Notes under the pieces: generated by a model
Seen by the model: the letters and a program-made list of their open reading frames with translations, nothing else
Told to the model about the DNA's origin: nothing
Database searches by the model: none
Program-made: the position numbers and the translations under genes
Shown here: in pieces, positions 12,075 to 21,389 of the stretch
How positions within the stretch are numbered: the first letter of the stretch is position 1
Layout of the letters: every line of letters begins with the position of its first letter
NCBI GenBank assembly: GCA_025201805.1
Contig: MU619324.1
Span: forward strand, 3,460 to 38,623
DNA: 35,164 nt
Origin: Parasitella parasitica
Taxonomy: Eukaryota; Mucoromycota; Mucoromycetes; Mucorales; Mucoraceae
Direction: 5' to 3'

Positions 12075-12737
12075 TATAATGGCATTTTGCATTATTACCT
12101 CTCTTCTTTTACCTGCTTGGAAAGTATTTTGAGTTGTTCAGCAAGATAGTCGCACCATCAAGTGTGTGAATGATATAATCAATGGCAGGGCACTATCGTA
12201 TAACAAAGTGAGCATTTCATGTTAAGCTGTTCTAATTCATTACAAAGTCTTACAGACTGTGTTGATGGATGAGCTGCGCATAGATATAGCCACCCGTCTG
12301 CCTTCATTTCTGGACAGTTTTGCTTTGTGCACTCTGCTTCCAACGCAACTACCAATAAGCTAAGCTCCAAGCAAACCTGGCTGTACATTTGTAAAACACG
12401 AATAAGCAAAAATACGTGCTATTCATGGTTGTCATGACAATATCTTACCGCAAATGCTCATACTGCCACACTTCATCATCTACGTTCTCCGGTAGCTCAA
12501 TAATACGTTGAACATCACTACAGTCCAGTCGTATCAGTTGTTGCAGGTATTCTTGAACGTTAAAAGACGATTCCAATGAATCCAAGCTTTCGAATGGCCA
12601 CTGAAACGTATCCTATGGCAAAAGATGTAAATGACACGACCTTTTTTTGTGAGGTTTTTATTCACTACTTCTAGGCGTCTTCCAGGATAGAATCTTCTTA
12701 ATACGCTTGTATTTATAGGTACAGCTGTTTCAGTCAT
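11621..12737 (-). CDS. MOB family protein, MOB4/phocein-like
   Basis: MOB4/phocein is a STRIPAK-complex subunit; other MOBs activate NDR kinases. Six exons: 12737-12669, 12612-12449, 12380-12254, 12192-12113, 11985-11874, 11809-11621; all phases agree, giving 246 aa. Visible family blocks are DTFQWPFESLDSL, VWQYEHLRQ, ECTKQNCPEM, DYIIHTLDGATILL, KYFPSRIS and RIFAHAYFHHREIY. The zinc ligands are Cys95, Cys100 and the HAYFHH histidines (171-176). The C-terminal tail (about residues 205-246) is acidic and Asn/Ser-rich. Intron 4 contains an uninterrupted 84-nt A run in the sense direction, ending directly at the TAG acceptor. An in-frame ATG 42 nt upstream (12779) would add 14 hydrophobic residues and is less likely. 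Assignment to phocein rather than MOB1 rests on the zinc-ligand spacing and the HAYFHH block. Confidence 0.93.
11989..12072. repeat. 84-nt T homopolymer (A run in MOB intron 4)
   Basis: An uninterrupted T run on the + strand. On the coding strand of the MOB gene it is poly(A) immediately before the TAG acceptor of exon 5. Any peptide read through it (poly-Lys or poly-Phe) is an artefact. Confidence 0.95.
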
Positions 12738-13391
12738 TTGCGGTAAAAACGAAAGAAAAAGACGAAAAAACGAAATCATCTTTACTATAGGGACCAAACT
12801 CCTTTTTAGAAAACTTCTCTTGCGATTCGACAGGACCAAATCGCTCTCCCTCTTTGGCTTATCTACACACACACACGATACTATGCTGGGTAAAGAATAA
12901 TTTGACAATCATCACAAAATGCGAAACTCTTTACTATGCTACATACTGTCAAAAGACATACAACAAAAGCTTGGTTACTCTATTCGGTAAAATTACATTG
13001 TGTTTGCTGTTCCTCTCTAACAATCTGGTTTTCTAATTTTTTTAAAAGCGAAACAGCGGAATCACTGTTGCAATGCTGGAAAATAGCACCTTTGTTTATA
13101 AAGTTTGTAAAAGCTTATGGTAAAAAGGATACCAACGCAACAAGAAACAGGTTGAATATAGCAAGCTCCATCTGGAGTACAGCTGCAAGAGAGCCGCTGC
13201 AGCCGCAACGTCGTCCACTAAACCCCCGTAAGTCTGCCGTCTAACCGCCGTTTCTGTCTCTCAAGATTTTAGATTTCTGTAGGGATGAGCTATTCAATAT
13301 TCAATAATTGAGTTTCTTTAGTTTAAATAAACTAAGCTGTACATTGAAATGAATAACTGTTCTTAACGCTGATTGGAATCAGTACCCTTGG
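12738..13391. promoter_or_regulatory. Region upstream of MOB gene and orphan frame
   Basis: About 650 bp between divergent starts. It contains a short CA-rich patch (about 12866-12878) and an open stretch at 12936-13244 that resembles no family and lacks supporting splice sites. Promoters of both neighbours should lie here. Confidence 0.35.
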
Positions 13392-14072
13392 ATGCGATAC
13401 TTGTGTTCTCGAATGATGGAAGGGGCATTGCTACTCGATTCTGGAAAAGGGTAATATCTACAAAAAAAACTTACTTGGTTTTACGGCAGAGCGATGATTC
13501 GCTATACAGAAATATACGGTCGAACACCTGAATACGATGCCCATCACGAGAAAATTATATCAACTGAAACACAAATATCGCCCTCGTCTCTGCCTCATAT
13601 CGAAGTTAAAATAATCCAAAATGAGAACAGCTGCAAGCTTACATTAGGGTTCAATACAATAAACGCACTCATCACATCATATGTTAGTATTGATATTGTC
13701 TCAGGCCCTGTGCTTGGTCCTTCGTCTTCAAATGATTTCGAACCATCCCCAACAACATCCATCTTTATCTCAAAGCAATTCATTAACTGGTACATGTCCA
13801 CAACCTTTGACGCTGGGTGCATACAAATGTATGCATTCGATGAGTTTTTCCCAACTGCACCAAGTTTGGTAAAAGTTTCGCTTTGCAAGTACATATCTAT
13901 TATGCCGTTCCTCCTCTATATTCACAAACGATACCCTTGTAGGCACAACAAACAATACTACAGTTGCCGAAGCGAAGGAGGAAGAAGTGGTACAAACCCT
14001 ACCCTGGCTCAAGAGATGGTTCTCTTAACTTTTATCGTTTATTTTTTTATCTATCTTTTATATTTGGCTTAA
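13392..14072 (+). CDS. Orphan hypothetical protein (model uncertain)
   Basis: I do not recognise this protein. A continuous frame of 192 codons runs from ATG 13494 to 14072, long for an AT-rich region. A possible first exon at 13392-13450 (MRYLCSRMMEGALLLDSGKG) joins in phase across a very short 39-nt intron to 13490. The body contains SISIDIV-like beta-rich stretches and no Cys cluster. Toward the 3' end all three forward frames are open. The continuing frame ends in a hydrophobic tail made of AT-rich DNA (MVLLTFIVYFFIYLLYL). Another frame ends AEAKEEEVVQTLPWLKRWFS, which looks more protein-like but needs a frameshift or unusual splice near 13866. It may be a fast-evolving gene or a young pseudogene. 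Confidence 0.35.
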
Positions 14073-15468
14073 TATTATTACTTTAAAAAACTTTTATACT
14101 GAAAATAAAGCGTGGCTCAAAGAGCTTCGGCAACTGTAGTATTTTTTAGCCAGCCAATCAAGAAAACATTAGTGTAATGAAAAAGGATTGCATTAGAGAT
14201 GTCATTGGCCTGCAGATAAAGTGTGAGGGATCTTGAGGGATGTCGTTTTGTGTGGCCATTCTCTTCATCCTTCAGTTGAACTGGCGTCTTCTACGGTAGG
14301 AGATTTTGTTAGACATATACCAAGCTGAGTTCTCTATATCCAGTTGCACAGTAGAGTAGCTAGTCAAACCTGTGCCATCTTTTCTATTATATTGGAATGG
14401 TGCAAATGTGTGCCTTTTTGCAAAGCCAGCATAGATTTTAGGCGCTTGAATTTTTTTCTTTTATCTTTTTGTTCTATGCTAACTTCAGTGTGTCATTGGC
14501 AGAAAAAGACAAAAACTGTAAGAAAACAAAGTTTAGTGATCTCAAACACAAAAACAAATAATGTAAAGTAACGCATTAGACTATAAGGCACCTTTTGAAT
14601 ACATATTTTCATAGCTTAGAGCAAGTTATTGTACTTTTTAAGTTGACGTCAGATGAAGGTAGCGACTTTTTTGACTTTTTTCGGAAGAGTATTTTTCAAA
14701 GCGTCAGATCGTCAGGCCAGGTACAGACATGCAAGTGCTACCATTGGAAAGCCAAGGAGCACACCATTTAAATAAATTAGATTTGAACTGTTTTCCTCTT
14801 GATTTGGGCAGGCTATGGCTTCTCAAAGCTAATGCTTTTTTCAAAGAAACGCCATTTATCTTTATTAGCGGAGATTAAACGCTTCCAAAACAAGGAAGGA
14901 GAAATTCTTCCAGAAACTCCATTTGTACAATTGAAAACCAAAATTACTTCTTTAAGGCAAGATATCATCTTCTGATACTATGCATACCACGGCTGTCGGT
15001 CTATGATGATAGCTGTATTTTTGGACGCTCTACACGATGGTCTTATTTTCATAATTCTCGTATGCTTATGGAAGGAATTATGTCGAGAAAACCTCAAAAC
15101 AGATCAAGAGGGAAAAGTCAATATTTTGCTTGATCAGAGCGCGTCTCCAGTCTTTCAGATCAAGGAATGGTCTTTTGCGATCATTTTCCTCTAATATATG
15201 CTATAGTAAAAAGTTGCATTTTTGAGGTCAAAATCGAGGAAAATGCATAATCGATGATTTTGGATGCGTGGATACAAGGAAAAAATCGAAAAAATCCGTC
15301 ATTTTGCATTGAAAAAAAAAATCATGCTCAAATTGCACCAAAATCATATATAATATAGTTTTTTCCCAATAGATACTATTTCTGGTGTTTTCAGGGCACT
15401 TTTGATTATGAAAATCAGTCAAAAGAAGGCACATGAAGCTAAAGCTCTTGCTTTTAAGCTGTAAAAAA
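14073..15468. other. Gene-free segment, possible relics
   Basis: About 1.4 kb without an intact gene. Open stretches occur at about 14640-14755 and 14815-14972 (the second ends KTKITSLRQDIIF) and at 15003-15194; they are in different frames and separated by stops. They may be decayed mobile-element or gene sequence of unknown origin. The part at 15220-15340 is rich in AAAATCGA-like words. No terminal repeat of the neighbouring retroelement could be identified. Confidence 0.4.
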
Positions 15469-16832
15469 TTATCTATCTGGAGATGATATCACGTCAATAT
15501 TAATTCTAGTACATGACACAGCTCTATAAAGCAAGTATTTTTGATGCCTTTTTCGCCCTGAAAAAAATAAGTCTGCATCATCCGCCAGGAGTGGCGAGGT
15601 AGGAAAAAGCACCTTGAAGACTGAAGCTATAGAGGACCGATATCCATTGAATGTAGATGGTGCAAGATGAGAGAATCCAGTTGGAAAATTCAAGACTTGG
15701 TGGGTTTCATATGTCTCTGGATCGCTGTTCATGCTCCAGGATTGTCGTGGTTGATTGTTGTGCGAGGCCACGAAGACGTCGATCTGTCATCCTCTCCCCC
15801 CCCCATTGCCTCTTGAGAAGGTTGTCGAAAGCTTTTGGAATGGCTGATTCGTATAGTGGTTGCTTCGCTCGGCTGAGAGTGTCTGCGTCTGAGTTCTTCA
15901 CTCCTGGTACATGGTGATAACCAATTTTCAGGTTGTTTTTGATTGCATACCTAGATCCTGGATCTGTACTGCTAAATCCTGTAATAATACTGATGCTATT
16001 CCTCCTCCTCCCCCCCCTGCCGAATTCCGTCACATACTTTAATGCTGCCATATTGTCTGTGTGAAGATTGATATCCTTGATTTCTGAATTTCTTACGTGG
16101 AGTAGTAATGCATTATAAATCGCCATCAATTCCCTCACTTTGATCGAATATGCCTTTTCTTTTTCTGTCCAAAATCCTGCTTTGCTGACAATTTTGCTGT
16201 GTACTCCCCAACCTGTATAAGCAGCGTCTAAATGAACTGTAAATGCGTCGCAGGCTAAGAGGAGTTGAAGAAATGGTAAGCTGTTCTTCCGAAGCAAGTT
16301 GTGTCTTCACCATTGAACTTCTGTGTCCTGGAGTTTTGCTGCTCCAGACCCGAAGACTGCGAGATTTTGCAGTGATTCCGCCTCGTTGATGATGGTGGCT
16401 TTATCCCTTGGTTGGAGCCCTCGAATACATATGAAATCAAGCTTTTGATAAATGTGGGTGGCAGCTTTTGCTTGGATCCTCGTCGTCTCCGTGATGCGAT
16501 GGATAGTGGAGGTGAGATGCAAAGTACCCACTTTGGATTGCTTGAGGTCTGGTATGAATTTTGGGTTAATGGTCTCTGCTGCAACCTATTCTTCATTGTG
16601 GGATTTGGGCACTTCTTTTTTGAATTTCGGAGTGCCTTTGGTGATTCGATCGGGGACAGGTAAATAATCCAGTTCCTCATAGACGGCTTCTGGGAGAGAA
16701 TGTTCTTGCTCTCTGTCCTCTGCCTCCTTGCTGCTGCGATTCACAAACTCGTCTCGAGACGATTTCAATGATCTCTGCCACTTTGTCTTGGCTGAATGCT
16801 CGAGGTTGTTGAAATTCGCTTTGATCATTCAT
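15469..16832 (-). mobile_element. Defective DIRS-like retrotransposon remnant
   Basis: Read on the minus strand, it starts with a gag-like region (ATG at 16832; FSQDKVAEIIEIVSRRV). It passes through a Pro/Lys-rich part to a stop near 16307, then directly enters an RNase H domain. There the catalytic acids are visible in LDAAYTGWG, VRELMAIYNAL and LHTDNMAA, followed by HHVPGVKNSDADTLSR. After it come DVFVASHNNQPRQSWSM and a segment STFNGYRSSIASVF resembling the N-terminal part of a tyrosine recombinase, as in DIRS/Ngaro elements. The reverse transcriptase that should precede RNase H is missing, and so are the recombinase catalytic residues. Frameshifts lie at C runs 15796-15804 and 16010-16017 (+ strand). 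No terminal repeats were identified. The copy is dead. Confidence 0.8.
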
Positions 16833-17145
16833 AATATTTTCCACGAATGCGCGGCTTGGAAAGATCTGAGGAAATAGGGATGATTTTAATTTTAAAAAAA
16901 AAACTTTCATACTGAAGTGAAGGCAACAAGGATAGTGTTCGGCATGACAAACAATCACTGCATGGCATCAAATCCAAATATAAATGAAAGCCATTTCTTG
17001 TGTTCGCCTTACTGGGCTTAGGCAAAAAAAAAAAAAAAAAAAAAGAACGTTGAAAAAAACAAAAAGGAAATTTTGGGCAGGTTTGTGCAACGTATTTTTG
17101 GTGGGATCATGGATAATGTGGATGACTATTTATAGAACCAAATGA

Positions 17146-17153
17146 TATATAAA
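17146..17153 (+). promoter_or_regulatory. TATA box of the GT49 gene
   Basis: TATATAAA lies 84 nt upstream of the ATG at 17237. The stretch between is A/T- and pyrimidine-rich, as expected of a leader. Confidence 0.55.
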
Positions 17154-17236
17154 GCCATTAGAAAAGTTAACGTTTGGAAATCAAAACCCTTTCTTTTCAC
17201 TGTCGCTAATTTATTTATTTACAACACATAAAAAAA

Positions 17237-18647
17237 ATGAGCGCTGATTTGCAAACATTCATGGCTCGTAGAGGAGCAAAAGCGATGGGGCTAATGCTGC
17301 TTCTGTCCTGTTTGGCACTGTTGACAAGATATTACACATATGAACCCAATTCATCTCACTTTAGAAGGGCATTGTTCTATAGAAACGATTCTTCCATACA
17401 ACAAGGCCAGTTTAATAGTCATTTCAGTTGGACCGATGGCAATGGTAAGCTTTTTATACAGTGTTAGTGACATGTAAGGGCGCACATGTTTTGCTCACTG
17501 TCATCATGATTTTTACAAGGCGGACTGCATCAGTTGCCCATAGAAACAGTGCTATCAAAGTCTTTTTCGTTATCTTCCTACTCTGAACAATCTCAAATCA
17601 TCCCTTACTACTACAAATCTACTATGAATATGACGGGTGAAGATATCACAATCGTTACACTGGTCACAAGAAACAGAATTCCCAATCTAGCAAGACTTGC
17701 CACACAATATCAAGGTACTTTTATAGATAAAAACCATTGTCCATATCGATAAATGTACTGAAAGCATGAATTTAATGTATACAGGACCCATCTCCACCAC
17801 CATCCATATCTCAGGCGACCAGGAAGGTGAATATACCCTCGAATTGCTGCAAAATGCTATGGACGAGAACCCCAACATGCGCAAGTATGTTGATGTCCAT
17901 GTAGTCCGCGATGAATTTGACCGAGAATTAAACCTCTGGAGAAACGTGGCCAAGCTATTCGCGAGAACTGAATACGTGATGCAGCTCGATATCGACTTCT
18001 TTCCATGCACTGATATCCGCAGATCCGTACTGAATAACCCAAAGGCCATGTCTTTATTGCGCACTGGCGAAGCTGCACTGGTGATACCTGCATTTGAGTA
18101 CTCGCAGCAAAAAGAAGGCTTGGATTATCGCCAGTTTCCTTCCAACAAGCCCGATCTCGTTAGACAATACAACGACAAGAAGCTTGAAATGTTTCATTCC
18201 TTTTGGCTGCCTGGTCATGCTCCCACTGATTATGAACGTTGGACATCAAATGAAAAAGAGCTTTATCAAGTGACGACTTATCAACACTCGTACGAGCCCT
18301 ATGTCATATTCAAAAACCAGGGATCTCCATGGTGTGATGAGAGATTTGCTGGCTATGGAAGCAATAAGGCTGCTTGCCTGTATGAATTGTACATTTCTGG
18401 CGTTGACTACTACGTATTGCCTGACGATTTTATTGTTCATCAAACACATGCCTATCCTGACGAGGCCAGACAAGTCGAGAGATACTACAATCGTCGACTG
18501 TACACTCAATTTAGAGAAGAGATCTGTATCAGATTAGCCCGTCGATTCATCACTCAAAAGAAATGGGATCATCCCAAGTCTGAGAACCTGAGACAGGAAT
18601 GTGCCTCAATCAAGCCTTTCCAACGAGCCATCGGAAGATTCCTGTAA
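17237..18647 (+). CDS. Type II membrane glycosyltransferase, GT49 (LARGE/B4GAT1-type)
   Basis: Three exons: 17237-17444, 17520-17714 and 17785-18647, giving 421 aa. A short basic cytosolic tail is followed by a signal anchor at about residues 16-35, so the catalytic domain should face the Golgi lumen. The GT49 domain begins near residue 105 (EDITIVTLVTRNR). The metal-binding DxD is Asp203-Ile-Asp205 in YVMQLDIDFFPC. Later landmarks are YEPYVIFKNQGSPWCDERFAGYGSNKAACLYEL (a substrate-loop region typical of the family, read here as two blocks) and DDFIVHQTHAYP. Animal relatives transfer glucuronic acid (B4GAT1) or extend matriglycan (LARGE). The fungal acceptor is not known to me; a cell-wall or secreted glycan is inferred. 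AATAAA at 18801-18806 may be the poly(A) signal. Confidence 0.92.
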
Positions 18648-19207
18648 GCAAAGCGATTGCTCACTCTTATATATAGCATAAAATATACATTATACACTCA
18701 CTCACTCACTCACATATCACATTGTCGTCTCTCCTCATAACCAACATCCAAAGCCACACATGTTTGGTTAGTTTTGTACAGTTCCTTTATTTATAATTCA
18801 AATAAACAAACATCCTAAAAACTCTAATCAATATTTTTTTCACTATGTTTATATTCGAAATGCACTGCCATCAAAGCCCGTTTTTGTTAGTTTTAACAGT
18901 TTGGGTTATTTTCGGAGATTTCTGTTATTGTTCAATTGTGCAACCAGAGGAGGATGGACTAATAAAATGCTCATCATCAATCAGCCTGCAGTTACTCCAT
19001 GCTGAACATAATTTGCTGTTTTCATCATATATACAGTCAAATTCAAAATCATGAATTCCGTGTTGTTATTGTTGTCAAATGATGAGCATCAAGATGTGAA
19101 GTTTATATTTGATACATGGAAAAAAAAAAGCTTATATGGTGTGGAATAAACAAAGCTAGTTCGAACCTTAATAGAGTATAAATTAGACAGCCAGTTTCTA
19201 ATGTGGC
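18648..19207. other. Intergenic between GT49 gene and septin
   Basis: About 560 bp containing the GT49 3' flank, a CTCA-type short tandem (about 18695-18713) and the septin promoter. No gene was seen. Confidence 0.5.
19177..19183 (+). promoter_or_regulatory. Possible TATA box of the septin gene
   Basis: TATAAAT lies 25 nt before the ATG at 19208 and 58 nt before the in-frame ATG at 19241. If it is used, transcription would begin near or after the first ATG, favouring 19241 as the translation start. Confidence 0.4.
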
Positions 19208-20445
19208 ATGTTATATCTTGAGCATCAACACCACGCAGCAATGTTATATAACGCTTATTCCCATAAACTTTCAAAGTCAAGAAAAGACACGCTTTCCTAC
19301 CTCAATGTCATGGTGGTCGGCTCTGTCGGGTCAGGCAAAACTGCCTTTGTGCGAACTTTTTGTGAAACTTTAAAGCATGATGTGATTCAAGGTACACTTA
19401 AAGAATCTAAGCCCATGGTATTGAAAGATCCCTTGAGGTCTACGGATGAACTGTACACTGTATCTATGCACATCGAGGAAAACGGTCAACGCACAGCACT
19501 CACCATCATTGACACTCCTGGATTTACATCTGGACACGCAATAGACCACCAGCTACGGTACATTGCAAAGTACATTGACTACCAATTTGAAAGAACTCTA
19601 GCTGAAGTATGTAATATCTAGAATCGAGCTCTCCCTTTACTAATTCGCTGCTTTCTATAAAGGAATCCAAGGTCAAGAGAGACGCCAAAGCACTAGATAC
19701 GCATATCCACTCTTGTCTCTACTTTATCGACATCAAAAACATGCCTGCAATGAGCGAGGCTGATAAATATATCCTTAAAATGCTTAGTTCCCGTGTCAAT
19801 ATTATTCCAGTTATAGGCAAGTCAGACACTTTGACAGTGGCTCAACGAGAGCAAATCAAATCAGTATTTAGAAGAGAGATCTTTGATATACTTAGAATTC
19901 CAATTTACGGCTGCATCGATGTTGAAGAAGAGTATACGACCACTTCTGCAGTAGACAAGCAGCTACCACAGCATTTGAATAGAATGCTTAGCATGTTGCA
20001 AGAATGCGTGGAAGAAGACAAAGATGAAGATGCAGACGCTCTGATTGATTATTTGCACAGTATGCCGTTCACTCTTGTTGGATACGAAGAGGATCCTGAG
20101 ACTGGTCGTCCACTCAATCTCGCCAATACAGTTACAAATCGCTTTATTGAGTCGGCAGAAGACGAGGAAATGGCATCACCAGTAACACCCAAAAAAACAG
20201 CAGGCCGCTTAAACAACAAGAACGTCTTGGGAAGACGTTATCCTTGGGCTGTTGTTGAATGCTGTAATCCAACCCATTGCGATTTCTCGCAGCTGAAAAA
20301 CACCCTTCTCTCATCACATAGGGACATGCTAAGAATCGACACTTTCGAGCGATTTTACGAGCAATATCGCACAGAGCAGCTGATGAATCGTAAGGTCAAG
20401 AGAATGATTAGACTAGACTCTAAACAGGGTGTACCATTGATTTAA
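19208..20445 (+). CDS. Septin (divergent, without C-terminal coiled coil)
   Basis: Septins are GTP-binding proteins that assemble into filaments at the cell cortex, bud necks and septa. Two exons, 19208-19606 and 19663-20445, give 393 aa; a start at 19241 would remove 11 residues. The G1 P-loop is GSVGSGKT, G3 is DTPGF and G4 is GKSD in IIPVIGKSDTLT, where most septins have AKAD. The septin unique element is present (RRYPWAVVECCNP, HCDFSQLKNTLL, FERFYEQYRTEQL). Unusual points: the switch I area is altered, an acidic insert (VEEDKDEDADALIDYL) follows the G4 region, and a Thr/Lys insert (SPVTPKKTAGRLNNKN) precedes the unique element. No heptad coiled coil follows, and the protein ends soon after the unique element. 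It therefore belongs outside the core Cdc3/10/11/12 types. Confidence 0.9.
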
Positions 20446-20452
20446 AACGTAT

Positions 20453-20458
20453 AATAAA
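20453..20458 (+). terminator. Poly(A) signal of septin in a 70-bp convergent spacer
   Basis: AATAAA lies 8 nt after the septin stop. Only 70 bp (20446-20515) separate it from the AP-3 sigma stop on the other strand, and this spacer includes a TTA/TAT microsatellite (about 20491-20512). The 3' ends of the two transcripts almost certainly overlap. Confidence 0.55.
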
Positions 20459-20515
20459 AACGCTTCTCTTTTTTTATTTTATTTTTTGTATTATTGTTAT
20501 TATTATTATTATTTT

Positions 20516-21207
20516 TTAATGTCGAAATCCTCTCAGTGATTCTGTTGCTTTTAAGCTTAGGCTGCTCGCTGTTACTCCTCCAGTCTTTTTTGCTTTATTC
20601 ATTTCGTTTATCGCTGCCACTATTTCACCCATATTTGTTTCCAGTACTAGTCCACCTTGGATAATCTCGGATAAAACAGCATGAACTTCGTCAAAGTGAA
20701 AAATCTACATTGTCGCATTTCAGTGCGATGACATGGCATGTTTCCCATCTGTCAACTTACAAGATCTAATTCACAGACATTTTCAAAGCATCTATCCAGA
20801 CTCTCAACAAAGACCTGAGATAGATTTGTTTTAGCAACAACACCTACCACCATGATAAAAGATTATGTATATACGCCGCCTACCTGAATAAGATCCAGTA
20901 TACCGAGTTCACTTTCACTCTCATCAACGACGAATACAAAATAAAGAGTGGCGTAATGTCTATAGATGACACGCGTATCTTTGCCACCGAGCAGTTTACT
21001 GCCTTCCAAGAAATTACATGCTGTGTCAGGTCGTTTCGAAACGAGGGAAAATATCTCTTGCACCAGCGCTTGTTGTGTCGCAATGTCCTGCAATCAAGTG
21101 AGTCGACTAAAGTTTGGGATTCCCGATGGCTCACTTACTATTTGCTGGTAAAACTTGATTAATCGAGGCTTTCCATGGTTGTTGAAAATAAGCACAGACT
21201 TGATCAT
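20516..21207 (-). CDS. APS3: AP-3 adaptor complex sigma subunit
   Basis: The small (sigma) subunit of AP-3 takes part in sorting cargo from Golgi or endosome to vacuole. Four exons, 21207-21139, 21087-20884, 20814-20761 and 20704-20516, give 171 aa. The longin-like fold is evident: MIKSVLIFNNHGKPRLIKFY at the N-terminus, then CNFLEGSKLLGGKD, VIYRHYATLYFVFVVDESES, ELGILDLIQVFVESLDRCF, ENVCELDLIFHFDEVHAVL and GGLVLETNMGEIV. The SESELGILDLIQVFVE block and the VLETNMGEI block identify sigma-3 rather than sigma-1 or -2. A short Lys/Ser-rich tail follows residue 150. Its start lies 182 bp from the start of the divergent UNC13-type gene. Confidence 0.95.
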
Positions 21208-21389
21208 CTTTATCGTGTGTGTGTGTCTATTGAGAAAGAGAAGCAGCCATTTTTAGTTGAGAGCCCGTTCTTTGTGCAAGATGACAACTCAGCCATGTTT
21301 GTTACCACCTATTTATTCGCCCACATCAGGCACCATCTATTTACACACACTTCTTCCTTTTTATTAATAGTTTTTCTTCCAAATAAAGG
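21208..21389. promoter_or_regulatory. Shared divergent promoter, AP-3 sigma / UNC13-type gene
   Basis: 182 bp between the two start codons, including a TGTG-type patch near 21215-21226 and a T-rich leader before 21390. Elements for both genes must lie in this short interval. Confidence 0.5.

Noticed and set aside
11727-12132. Open frames on both strands containing poly-Lys or poly-Phe
   Set aside because: They read through the 84-nt homopolymer in a MOB intron; the flanking real exons are accounted for in the spliced MOB model.
18695-18713. Short CACTCA tandem as a possible CRISPR or satellite array
   Set aside because: Only a few perfect units without spacers; simple microsatellite in a 3' flank.
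19145-19170. A tRNA B-box-like word (AGTTCGAACCTT)
   Set aside because: No A box, acceptor stem or anticodon arm can be built around it.
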